64,000 nt of DNA, taken from the NCBI GenBank assembly GCA_012861695.1, contig JAAOOA010000033.1, positions 17,275,934 through 17,339,933 on the forward strand, read 5' to 3'. A program made the position numbers and the translations under genes. Positions 41,822-45,243 of the stretch are shown here, piece by piece. The notes below the pieces were generated by a model. It searched no databases. It was not told the origin of the DNA and saw nothing but the letters and a program-made list of their open reading frames with translations. This DNA is from Trematomus loennbergii (taxonomy: Eukaryota > Chordata > Actinopteri > Perciformes > Nototheniidae). Numbering within the stretch: the first letter of the stretch is position 1; the number at the start of each line of letters is the position of its first letter.

Positions 41822-41933
41822 GCAGCAGCAGCAGCTGCAGCCGCCTCCTGCTGGAGCTCCGGTGGCCCAGCAGCGGGTGTGGCAGTCTCTGCTGTCAGAG
41901 CAATACGAGACCCTATCTGACAGCGACGACTGA
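886..41933 (+). CDS. ncor1: Nuclear receptor corepressor 1, 5'-truncated by the window, 37 exons seen
   Basis: The gene encodes the large nuclear scaffold that recruits HDAC3, TBL1 and GPS2 to unliganded nuclear receptors. The exons below join in one frame with matching phases and GT..AG borders, totalling about 6.58 kb (~2,190 codons). Human NCOR1 has about 2,440 residues, so about 300 N-terminal residues are encoded left of the window. In order one sees the helix before the DAD ([14 protein letters not shown]), the DAD/SANT1 region, an acidic-basic linker, SANT2, GSISQGTP-type repeats, an RE-rich stretch, a glutamine tract, three CoRNR boxes (IDVII, ISHII, LEDII), a second glutamine tract, and the C-terminal LSDSDD. 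Nine one-base frame losses occur inside exons; each is restored in frame by the next exon. I read these as assembly errors. Paralogue ncor2 is less likely because the CoRNR contexts and SANT residues match NCOR1 more closely and the neighbours are the NCOR1 neighbours. Confidence 0.96.
1326..2034. mobile_element. MITE-like DNA transposon relic with terminal inverted repeats
   Basis: The left end (acatttaaagg..acctatca.gcaa) is repeated inverted at the right end with a few mismatches over about 26 bp, and TTAA lies inside the terminal TTTAAA. No transposase is coded. An internal perfect hairpin lies at 1497-1537 (17-bp arms, 7-nt loop). Class is uncertain; TTAA would fit a piggyBac-like group. 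Confidence 0.65.
2962..3052 (+). CDS. ncor1: ncor1 exon ([20 protein letters not shown])
   Basis: The acceptor is cctgcag|ggttgg and the donor gag|gtgggt. It reads [16 protein letters not shown] then [14 protein letters not shown], almost identical to human NCOR1. The split arginine codon (ag|g) joins the previous exon. Confidence 0.95.
3296..3474 (+). CDS. ncor1: ncor1 exon (deacetylase-activating domain)
   Basis: It starts [16 protein letters not shown] and runs into [17 protein letters not shown]. This is the N-terminal part of the DAD plus the first SANT1 helix; in the family this region binds and activates HDAC3 with inositol tetraphosphate. Donor agaa|gtgagt, phase 2. Confidence 0.95.
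3613..3667 (+). CDS. ncor1: ncor1 exon (SANT1, middle)
   Basis: This short exon codes [18 protein letters not shown], the second SANT1 helix. Acceptor tctag|gtttgt, donor aag|gtgagc, ending in phase 0. Confidence 0.93.
4263..4364 (+). CDS. ncor1: ncor1 exon (SANT1, end)
   Basis: It reads [19 protein letters not shown] then [15 protein letters not shown], the third SANT1 helix and the basic tail that contacts the inositol phosphate/HDAC3 interface in the family. Donor cag|gtaaat; a second possible donor lies 9 nt downstream (gtgagt) and would add three codons. Confidence 0.94.
4514..4829. mobile_element. hAT-like MITE (GCTGTGC termini)
   Basis: The left end tagtgctgtgcgatta and the right end taattgcacagcccta are imperfect inverted repeats, with AT-rich cgatta motifs between. 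This resembles common fish non-autonomous hAT elements. A clean 8-bp target duplication was not seen. Confidence 0.6.
6950..7630. mobile_element. 681-bp palindromic element with alternating GATATC/ACTAGT every ~21 bp
   Basis: Ends atggcaagccgatttagc and its exact reverse complement, flanked by an exact 8-bp duplication acacgcat (6942-6949 and 7631-7638). The long inverted termini continue inward through tctggaggatatc. Inside, GATATC and ACTAGT alternate along most of the length (for example 6986, 7007, 7029, 7049, 7071, 7092 and 7503, 7525, 7546, 7568, 7589). No protein is coded. The family is not one I recognise by name; an 8-bp duplication suggests hAT, a 9-bp reading would suggest Mutator-like. 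Confidence 0.85.
8150..8690. other. GC/CpG-richer intronic island, possible alternative promoter or exon
   Basis: This stretch is richer in G, C and CpG than the surrounding intron and has purine-rich blocks. An open frame from 8489 runs to a taa at 8681, with a donor-like gg|gtaaaa at 8680. If spliced there it would join the next ncor1 exon out of frame, so a non-coding first exon is more likely than a coding one. Function unproven. Confidence 0.25.
10190..11515. mobile_element. Degraded DNA transposon relic
   Basis: Related sequence (atttataaa followed by gtgcgta or ttgcgtag) lies inverted near both ends, with gcgtacgca-type motifs along the outer parts. The right end ctttataaatgaggcc is a typical fish transposon terminus. 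The central open frames are short and show no domain I recognise. Boundaries are approximate. Confidence 0.45.
12690..12850. repeat. Short dispersed teleost repeat fragment
   Basis: The phrases catttatccaaagtgactta and ccctgagccacagcccc are characteristic of a widely dispersed fish repeat unit. It is short and degenerate; the class was not assigned. Confidence 0.45.
14828..14958 (+). CDS. ncor1: ncor1 exon (acidic-lysine linker)
   Basis: The acceptor is tctccag|caaata and it reads [19 protein letters not shown] then a K/E/D-rich coiled stretch ending KEDS. It matches the charged linker between the two SANT domains in NCOR1. Donor ag|gtgagt. It follows a 10.5-kb intron, the largest in this gene here. 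Confidence 0.93.
15864..16158 (+). CDS. ncor1: ncor1 exon with one frame break (linker, [18 protein letters not shown])
   Basis: It opens [17 protein letters not shown] and contains the conserved [18 protein letters not shown] segment followed by an alanine/glutamate and proline run. Frame 1 meets a stop at 16105. The downstream part ([20 protein letters not shown] through DSNK) is in frame 0 and matches the phase of the next exon. The break lies in the C-rich tract 16033-16050 and looks like one lost base. Confidence 0.88.
16159..18663 (+). other. ncor1: ncor1 intron with GT-rich minisatellite and purine-rich tract
   Basis: No exon seen. It contains the 22-bp tandem repeat at 18142-18231, a GA-rich block around 18400-18490 and pyrimidine-rich sequence up to the acceptor. 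Confidence 0.65.
18142..18231. repeat. 22-bp tandem repeat, about 4 copies
   Basis: The unit is agtgtgtgtgtgcccatgatgg, repeated almost exactly. The His-rich open frame it makes on the - strand is a by-product. Confidence 0.85.
18664..18729 (+). CDS. ncor1: ncor1 exon (SANT2 start)
   Basis: It reads [20 protein letters not shown], the first helix of SANT2. In the family this SANT belongs to the histone-interaction domain. Acceptor tttag|ctggtg, donor aaaaaag|gttgag. Confidence 0.92.
18730..21623 (+). other. ncor1: ncor1 intron between the two SANT2 exons
   Basis: AT-rich, with no exon between the two halves of SANT2. It contains the transposon relic at 20535-21176. Confidence 0.65.
20535..21176. 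mobile_element. DNA transposon relic with GCGCC-type inverted termini
   Basis: The left end aggcgctttcacaccgcagt and the right end, reverse-complemented, aggcgcgttcacaccacagt are inverted repeats of about 30 bp. Two hairpins lie inside: 20581-20618 (17-bp arms, 4-nt loop) and 20774-20816 (21-bp perfect arms, 1-nt loop). A 105-codon open frame on the - strand (20776-21093) is probably a remnant or chance frame; no domain recognised. Confidence 0.75.
21624..21760 (+). CDS. ncor1: ncor1 exon (SANT2 core)
   Basis: It reads [19 protein letters not shown] then [19 protein letters not shown] and LLQQHKQ, the second and third helices of SANT2, nearly invariant among vertebrate NCOR proteins. Acceptor acccag|ggctag, donor cag|gtaggc. 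Confidence 0.96.
21844..21943 (+). CDS. ncor1: ncor1 exon (basic then acidic linker)
   Basis: It reads [19 protein letters not shown] then a run of Asp/Glu ending DDSE. Its position and acidic composition fit the poorly conserved linker just after SANT2. Acceptor ttcatag|gatac, donor gaag|gtcaga, phase 1. Confidence 0.85.
21944..23999 (+). other. ncor1: ncor1 intron
   Basis: No exon seen. The right half carries a dispersed percomorph repeat (22878-23331). Confidence 0.6.
22878..23331 (+). repeat. Dispersed percomorph repeat (GTGGTGGAA..AGTACA type)
   Basis: It starts gtggtggaatgtaactta and carries the characteristic phrases acttgggtatttccattg, ctttatacttctactgcact and tactttaagtacattt, ending at tatcctcctctg. 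These phrases recur in percomorph introns. It supports the organism assignment. Confidence 0.7.
24000..24431 (+). CDS. ncor1: ncor1 exon with one frame break (low-complexity linker)
   Basis: It opens [14 protein letters not shown] in frame 2, which reaches a stop at 24161. The rest is open in frame 1: [31 protein letters not shown], and the conserved end [22 protein letters not shown]. The switch needs one extra base, most simply in the C-rich run at 24031-24041. The closing [15 protein letters not shown] is a firm NCOR1 signature. Confidence 0.88.
24520..24643 (+). CDS. ncor1: ncor1 exon ([20 protein letters not shown])
   Basis: It reads [20 protein letters not shown] through [10 protein letters not shown], parallel to the human FPMDSKPSLLNPTGSILVSS segment. 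Acceptor ctctgcag|aatg, donor atg|gtgagt, phase 0. Confidence 0.93.
25331..25508 (+). CDS. ncor1: ncor1 exon ([11 protein letters not shown] segment)
   Basis: It reads [19 protein letters not shown] then [19 protein letters not shown], similar to human SGYALYQRHIKAMHESALLE. It ends TVIDRD with donor gatg|gtatga, phase 1. Confidence 0.9.
25998..26024. repeat. (GT)n microsatellite
   Basis: About 13 uninterrupted GT units in an ncor1 intron. Confidence 0.9.
26132..26297 (+). CDS. ncor1: ncor1 exon with two frame breaks
   Basis: The phase from the previous exon gives GKPY. The obvious coding content then runs in frame 0 ([24 protein letters not shown]) and later in frame 2 ([20 protein letters not shown] through SVPP), which meets the next exon in phase. 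Each switch is one lost base, around 26141-26146 and 26220-26228, both at C or G runs. I have less certainty about this exon's homology than about its neighbours. Confidence 0.78.
26464..27240. mobile_element. hAT-like element containing a 10-bp GC-rich tandem array
   Basis: Termini caggggtcggcaacc and ggttgccgacacctg are inverted repeats typical of hAT elements. Flanks gtttagat and gtttagag are an 8-bp duplication with one mismatch. No intact transposase is present. It carries the tandem array 26911-27070. Part of its interior (around 26733-26800) recurs at 54838-54920. Confidence 0.85.
26911..27070. repeat. Sixteen exact 10-bp repeats, gccgc(t/g)gacg
   Basis: Sixteen units in strict 10-bp register, each either gccgctgacg or gccgcggacg, with only the sixth base varying. 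Each unit carries several CpG sites in an otherwise AT-rich intron. Confidence 0.97.
28725..28891 (+). CDS. ncor1: ncor1 exon ([16 protein letters not shown])
   Basis: It reads [20 protein letters not shown] then [18 protein letters not shown] and ends [12 protein letters not shown]. It matches the human HQVITNLPEGVR..RPPPPLIP..SFIMGGSISQ segment. Donor cag|gtaaga. Confidence 0.95.
28892..30466 (+). other. ncor1: ncor1 intron largely occupied by a hAT-like element
   Basis: No exon was found. Positions 29456-30377 are a hAT-like insertion. Confidence 0.65.
29456..30377. mobile_element. hAT-like element with perfect 8-bp target duplication
   Basis: It begins caggggttttcaaagtgtg and ends cacactttgaaaaccgctg, inverted repeats with a single mismatch. 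The flanks are an exact duplication, ctctagca, at 29448-29455 and 30378-30385. No intact transposase; it includes an (ATT)n run near 29527-29560. Confidence 0.9.
30467..30581 (+). CDS. ncor1: ncor1 exon ([21 protein letters not shown])
   Basis: It reads [19 protein letters not shown] then [19 protein letters not shown]. The GTPGTYL and [12 protein letters not shown] blocks are NCOR1 signatures. Acceptor ttccag|ggaact, donor g|gtagga. Confidence 0.95.
30890..30975 (+). CDS. ncor1: ncor1 exon (GSITQ repeat)
   Basis: It reads [20 protein letters not shown] and ends AKRGSITQ, one of the GSI repeats. Acceptor cctccag|gagctg, donor cag|gtaata. It is shorter than the corresponding human stretch. 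Confidence 0.9.
31080..31248 (+). CDS. ncor1: ncor1 exon ([25 protein letters not shown])
   Basis: It reads [20 protein letters not shown] and ends [18 protein letters not shown], the latter identical to human NCOR1. Acceptor acaatag|ggcac, donor gatg|gtaagt. Confidence 0.95.
31590..31714 (+). CDS. ncor1: ncor1 exon with one frame break ([15 protein letters not shown])
   Basis: It begins [24 protein letters not shown], then continues one frame over as [18 protein letters not shown], joining the next exon in phase. The switch lies at 31661-31667 (atgatgaggg), where one G appears lost. Without it the frame does not meet the next exon. Confidence 0.88.
31800..31883 (+). CDS. ncor1: ncor1 exon ([16 protein letters not shown])
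   Basis: It reads [20 protein letters not shown] then MMTGSIMQ, parallel to human GLICRALPRG..SGSIMQG. Acceptor gtttcag|ggttga, donor caag|gtaagc. Confidence 0.95.
31980..32229 (+). CDS. ncor1: ncor1 exon with one frame break ([15 protein letters not shown])
   Basis: It reads [20 protein letters not shown] then [20 protein letters not shown] and [15 protein letters not shown], nearly identical to human. The last ~15 codons ([14 protein letters not shown]) are one frame over; the switch is at 32184-32190 (accccgaaatg), consistent with one lost G. Donor cag|gtaaga. Confidence 0.92.
32276..32821. mobile_element. hAT-like element with GGGCTGCACAAT termini
   Basis: Left cagggctgcacaata and right attgtgcagccct are inverted repeats; flanks tattcttt and cattcttt form an 8-bp duplication with one mismatch. 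It fills most of the ncor1 intron 32230-32970. No transposase. Confidence 0.85.
32971..33274 (+). CDS. ncor1: ncor1 exon ([19 protein letters not shown])
   Basis: It reads [20 protein letters not shown], then [31 protein letters not shown] and [20 protein letters not shown]. The first six or so residues lack the human GTPIKFDN start, so the 5' border is the least certain part. Donor gagg|gtaggt. Confidence 0.92.
33716..33942 (+). CDS. ncor1: ncor1 exon with one frame break ([14 protein letters not shown])
   Basis: It reads [20 protein letters not shown] then [20 protein letters not shown] and [11 protein letters not shown]. The end ([13 protein letters not shown]) is one frame over. The switch is at 33901-33906, where ccacctgg appears as ccactgg. 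Acceptor cacaaag|gtgtt, donor cctg|gtacag. Confidence 0.9.
34154..34342 (+). CDS. ncor1: ncor1 exon ([20 protein letters not shown])
   Basis: It reads [20 protein letters not shown] then [20 protein letters not shown] and [13 protein letters not shown], near-identical to human NCOR1. Acceptor gctacag|cattc, donor ggag|gtacgg. Confidence 0.96.
34748..34897 (+). CDS. ncor1: ncor1 exon ([20 protein letters not shown])
   Basis: It reads [20 protein letters not shown] then [19 protein letters not shown] and ends SISPG. It corresponds to human GIIDLTNMPPTILVPHPGGT. Acceptor gtaaaag|ggata, donor ccag|gtgagg. Confidence 0.96.
35483..35668 (+). CDS. ncor1: ncor1 exon (arginine-glutamate-rich helix)
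   Basis: It reads [20 protein letters not shown] followed by some 35 residues of Arg/Glu with a few Gln, Lys and Asp, ending TNEYMRGG. Human NCOR1 has the same RE-rich stretch after [16 protein letters not shown] long charged single helix is likely. Confidence 0.94.
36189..36324 (+). CDS. ncor1: ncor1 exon ([19 protein letters not shown])
   Basis: It reads [20 protein letters not shown] then [20 protein letters not shown] and ITALM. It parallels human EQPGRPGSHGYVRSPSPSVR. Acceptor gtttcag|gtggag, donor tgat|gtaagt. Confidence 0.95.
36655..37330 (+). CDS. ncor1: ncor1 exon with glutamine tract, one frame break and CoRNR box 3
   Basis: This largest coding exon here opens with [20 protein letters not shown] then [13 protein letters not shown], as in human. 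It then holds a long Gln/His tract (36831-37067) that human NCOR1 lacks. The frame before about 36985 and the frame after differ by one lost base inside the CAG/CAA array. After it come [40 protein letters not shown] and the receptor-interaction box IDVII at 37246-37260 ([13 protein letters not shown]). Donor agct|gtgagt. Confidence 0.95.
36831..37067 (+). repeat. ncor1: CAG/CAA (poly-Gln/His) tract in ncor1 coding exon
   Basis: An interrupted CAG/CAA run with CAT (His) and CTG codons. The frame break within the exon falls in this array (about 36975-36990). Confidence 0.95.
37503..37619 (+). CDS. ncor1: ncor1 exon ([17 protein letters not shown])
   Basis: It reads [20 protein letters not shown] then [18 protein letters not shown], as in human [20 protein letters not shown]. 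Acceptor cttgcag|tgtcat, donor gcag|gtatga. Confidence 0.95.
37620..38484 (+). other. ncor1: ncor1 intron
   Basis: AT-rich intron; nothing recognised on either strand. Confidence 0.6.
38485..38624 (+). CDS. ncor1: ncor1 exon (first half of CoRNR box 2)
   Basis: It reads [20 protein letters not shown] then [19 protein letters not shown] and MTLADHIS. The last codons begin the second receptor-interaction box, ISHII, which is split by the next intron (38625-38735). Donor tcg|gtagga. Confidence 0.94.
38736..38953 (+). CDS. ncor1: ncor1 exon (second half of CoRNR box 2)
   Basis: It opens [15 protein letters not shown], completing the second CoRNR box, then a Ser-rich segment and [20 protein letters not shown] and [15 protein letters not shown], as in human. 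Acceptor atgcag|catatc, donor ag|gtacac. Confidence 0.95.
39052..39195 (+). CDS. ncor1: ncor1 exon ([16 protein letters not shown])
   Basis: It reads [20 protein letters not shown] then [20 protein letters not shown] and ENSEIR; human has [20 protein letters not shown]. Acceptor atctag|gcccgg, donor ag|gtatgg. Confidence 0.94.
39196..39892 (+). other. ncor1: ncor1 intron
   Basis: AT-rich intron with a short ATTATT run near 39457-39485; nothing else recognised. Confidence 0.6.
39893..40038 (+). CDS. ncor1: ncor1 exon ([20 protein letters not shown])
   Basis: It reads [20 protein letters not shown] then [20 protein letters not shown] and SGVGDSDV, one of the most conserved NCOR1/NCOR2 blocks. 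Acceptor tttaag|gaatg, donor gttg|gtaagt. Confidence 0.97.
40074..40235. mobile_element. 162-bp hAT-type MITE
   Basis: It begins tagggctgtcccgaatac and ends attcgggtacagccctta-like (actual end gtacagcccta), inverted repeats with a one-base slip. The flanks are an exact 8-bp duplication cttcaaac (40066-40073 and 40236-40243). Intronic in ncor1. Confidence 0.9.
40441..40494 (+). CDS. ncor1: ncor1 exon ([13 protein letters not shown])
   Basis: This short exon reads [18 protein letters not shown], as in human [17 protein letters not shown]. Acceptor ttgcag|gaaatg, donor tcca|gtaagt. Confidence 0.96.
40586..40780 (+). CDS. ncor1: ncor1 exon with CoRNR box 1
   Basis: It reads [20 protein letters not shown] then [16 protein letters not shown]. 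The receptor-interaction box LEDII (40639-40653) sits in the conserved [14 protein letters not shown] context, the most C-terminal of the three boxes. Acceptor ttgtag|gcagca, donor atgg|gtaagc. Confidence 0.96.
41362..41538 (+). CDS. ncor1: ncor1 exon ([15 protein letters not shown])
   Basis: It reads [20 protein letters not shown], then [19 protein letters not shown] and [11 protein letters not shown], very close to human. Acceptor ctacag|ggaagc, donor acag|gtgagc. Confidence 0.96.
41639..41933 (+). CDS. ncor1: ncor1 last coding exon with glutamine tract and LSDSDD end
   Basis: It reads [20 protein letters not shown] then, after a one-base frame loss in the C-run at 41711-41714, AIQSQQQQ into a Gln tract (about 41727-41836, CAG/CAA with one CAT), then [20 protein letters not shown] and [10 protein letters not shown] with tga at 41931. 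The C-terminal LSDSD motif is the conserved binding site for the SPOC domain of SPEN/SHARP in the SMRT/NCoR family. Confidence 0.95.
41727..41836 (+). repeat. ncor1: CAG/CAA (poly-Gln) tract in last ncor1 exon
   Basis: About 36 glutamine codons, with a middle block of CAA and CAG blocks at each side, interrupted by a CAT and closed by CTG CAG. Confidence 0.95.
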
Positions 41934-43990
41934 GCCCCGCTCGCTACAAGCCCCGACAACCAGAAGAGAGCCCTCCCTCCCTGCACTAAGGCTTGTCTTT
42001 TCACCCCCCCCCCTCTCCCCTCTCCCAGAACTATCCTCGCTGACTGGTGAGAGTGACAAGTAGATGGGGTGGTGTCCTTTTTATTTTTGGTGCTATGGCG
42101 CCCCCTGGCTGTTAGCAAAGAGTTGAAGCAGCAGCTAGTGACAGGCAGGGCTCTCCAGAACGAGACTGGATTTGGTCTGGAAGCACTCACCCAGCCTGAT
42201 GGAGACATGAAACCCTGACCGAGTGGACGACGTGAGCTGTAGTAAAGATGAAGAACTTATTATGTAAAAAGAAACAACATAAGAGACTATTTCTGATTTT
42301 TGGGGATTTCTGTAAAGATATACGTTGTCTTTAAGAATCATTGTATGTAAATAGAGTAACCTTTTGCAGTGTTTTTCTTAACTTGATTATTTCTTATTTT
42401 AATGTCGCTTTTAAATTGATCCACTTTAAACGGGAAGAGGAGGGGTGTAATCTTTGGTATCACAGTTGGTCTCTCCCAGTCCGCCCCACATGACCTGACA
42501 CCCACGCTAATATTTTTACCATAGCAACGCTGAGAGAGACCTTTTGGTTTGTATTTGACCACGAATGGAGTGCTACCCCCCACCCCTGCGCGCCATCCAC
42601 CAAGCACCACCAGAGCCTGAACATCGTGGACACAGATGAACAATTAAAACAGCAATTTTTTTTTTTATCTTCACCACATAGTGGAGATGATGCGTGGATT
42701 GTAACTATCAGATGGTAGCGGAAACTTCTCACCCCGTTCTAGACAGAGACATTTCTTCAAAACAAGTTGAGAACACTGGTGTCATAGCAGAAAGGTGAAA
42801 AGTCTGATATAAGCTTAATTTAGCCGGATAAGATATGACTACTCCTGGACTGCGTCTGAGTAATTAAAGTGAGCCAATGCTTTTTTTTCAATAGAGCTGA
42901 CCGTGGTGTTTAGCTGTCTCTCTCTGCAGTTTCCAACCTGTCCAGAATTATCTGCTCAAATGTTGTCATGGTAAAAAAAAGTAAGTCAGGTTTTGCCATG
43001 CCTTGTGACTTGAGAAAGAAGGCAGCTTTAACTAATTTTCTCAGAGATATATGTTGGTGTTTGATGTTTGTATTTGTTTCTGTAGTCCCTCTTTTTTTTT
43101 TTTTATACTGTCCTGACAAAAATCTGAACTCTGTAAATTGTCTTTCCATTACACAAAGACAAAACTAACCAAACATAAAGAATGGTCTGCACCATTGTTG
43201 CACTTTTTTGCTTTGTAGCTTTTGACAAGAAAAAAAAGCATATTACCTGCTGTGTAACTTATTCAACCTCCAGCATAAGAGTATACTAAGATGTGCTTTA
43301 ACCTTTTCCCACCACTCACAGAAATCTGGATGTTGAAACTTCCTGTCTTTTTTTTGTAGCTGGTACATTATTTTGTAGTGTTGACACATCACAGTTACAG
43401 TTTTAAGTGTTTGGTACCGTTACATGTTTGCCGTCATGGTGGCTCAAAACCGTGACCACTTAATCTCTGCTTTCGTTGTGTCAGTCAAGAGGCATAAAGC
43501 TTTGAATTATTATAGGTCAATTTCATTAATGGCAGTAACTTTCCATTGCAGATGGTGAAAAATTACCATGTTTTGTCTTTCAGCTTTGCTCAGTTAACAA
43601 ATCATTATGCTCTAAACTTTCCTTTCCTTTCTTTCCTTTTATTTGATCTTGAATCAGTTGTCATAGCACATGTTCAGATTTTTTTTTTTTCAACATCTTC
43701 ATCATCCATCCTGTTAAGGAGGGGATGTTATGTGTTTACAAAGGCAATGACAAAAAAAGTTTACAAACTTGAATCTTAAAGAAATCCGACATGAAGCCGA
43801 AAAAGAATTGGAGAATCTTTTCAGCTCTAACAAACTCGCAGTGGTGACTTTTTTTTTTGTCTTTTTGAAATTGAGACTTGAAAACCCGTGTATCCTATAA
43901 TGTTGAAATGCAATGTTTGTATCGCACAATGTCTCTTAGTAGGCTATTACAAGGGTTCAGACCAATCAAATAAAGTGGATCAGTTCTCCA
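41934..43990 (+). other. ncor1: ncor1 3' UTR
   Basis: The stretch after the ncor1 stop holds no credible open frame and ends at a canonical AATAAA. It includes several pyrimidine and poly-T runs. The exact cleavage site is inferred. Confidence 0.7.
43969..43974 (+). promoter_or_regulatory. ncor1: Probable polyadenylation signal of ncor1
   Basis: AATAAA about 2.0 kb after the stop codon, with no coding sequence until zswim7. An earlier ATTAAA at 42643-42648 could be an alternative site. Confidence 0.6.
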
Positions 43991-45161
43991 CCACTGAAAA
44001 ATGTGTAGGTGTGCCATCTATTAAATTAACCAATACCATTTTTGTTTTTTAGATTATGGCCTGATCAATCACAACAGTCATTGACTGACATGTACCACAA
44101 CTCTTCAGGATCCTTTTCATGTGAAATATAAAATGAAAACATTTTTACCACATTCTTTAGCAATTTCAACTTGCGGTTCATAAAAAATAAATTGTATAGA
44201 AAACAATTAATCGCATTAGAGCACCTTCAAATGCAGAAAAATACCTTTATTACTGCAGTAAAGTGGATGAGATAATGCACAACTATAGGCCGATCTCACA
44301 GAAGATATTTAGGTGCTTTCCATTTAGGTGAGCCAGCTCCTGGAATCTGGTATAGAGCTGTCTCACAGCAGACATTATGATTCATAATGGCAGTAAAAGC
44401 AATAGACTATAGTAGTAATGAACTTGATTGTGGTTCTATTCCATTCAAGTATTGCAGTGTGTTAGTGACATGCACCAGGACCCTGGAAACAGATGTGGAA
44501 TAGAGAAGAAATCTGTGTTCTCAATAACCCTTACATTTTGCTATATTTAAAAATATTTTCTGTGAAAAAAACCTGTTGTCCATGCTAGATTTCCCCCCGC
44601 CCCCATGGGAAATTACTATTACTGCTGATCTCATGTTTATGAGAATTGTAAGAAACTGCCAGGTAGCCTACATAGCAAGGAATTATTGGTCTTATTTGTC
44701 AAGCTAATGTCATTTGCTTTGTTTGTTAAAAATGACATGGAAAGTTGTGATACTGGTGCCTTTATAGAACAACACAAGATAATATTGTCCTGAATTTGCA
44801 TGAAAGTATGTCTGGGATTTGCTCTTCCTTCACATACACATGCCCCTAAAGAGACTATTTTAAGGATTAAAGCAGGCTATTTTCCCAATACTTGTATTGG
44901 CTACTCTTAAAATCAAAAGTAAATGTCCCTATGTAGTAGCAGGAACTTTAAAATGATCTCTACTTCGTCCTTTTTGAAACGTTGAAAGGCCTAAAAGCTC
45001 AAGGGTCTCCGAACAAATACAACGCTTGAGGTATGTTGGCTTTTATTTTGGAGGGAAATCAGACATTCGAACCGGATGTCGTTATATTTTGGTCGCAGTT
45101 TATTGGCTACCGGAGTTGGTGACTTCCTGAAACGAAACGGTCTGAAAAGTACACATCCATA
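43991..45161. other. ncor1-zswim7 intergenic interval
   Basis: Roughly 1.2 kb with no open frame or exon similarity to TTC19 on either strand. The right end must contain the zswim7 promoter: just upstream of the ATG it becomes richer in CG (accggatgtcg at about 45070) and no TATA box is evident. Confidence 0.6.
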
Positions 45162-45243
45162 ATGAAGATGCGTTCGTTCTTACCTGCAGTTGCTGAACAG
45201 CTTTTCCGAGATATTCAAAAAGCATACCAGGAAACTTCCCAAA
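45162..45243 (+). CDS. zswim7: zswim7 exon 1
   Basis: It reads MKMRSFLPAVAEQLFRDIQK then AYQETSQ, and ends aaa|gtaaga in phase 1. The start is inferred from length and the absence of an upstream in-frame ATG close by. Confidence 0.9.
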
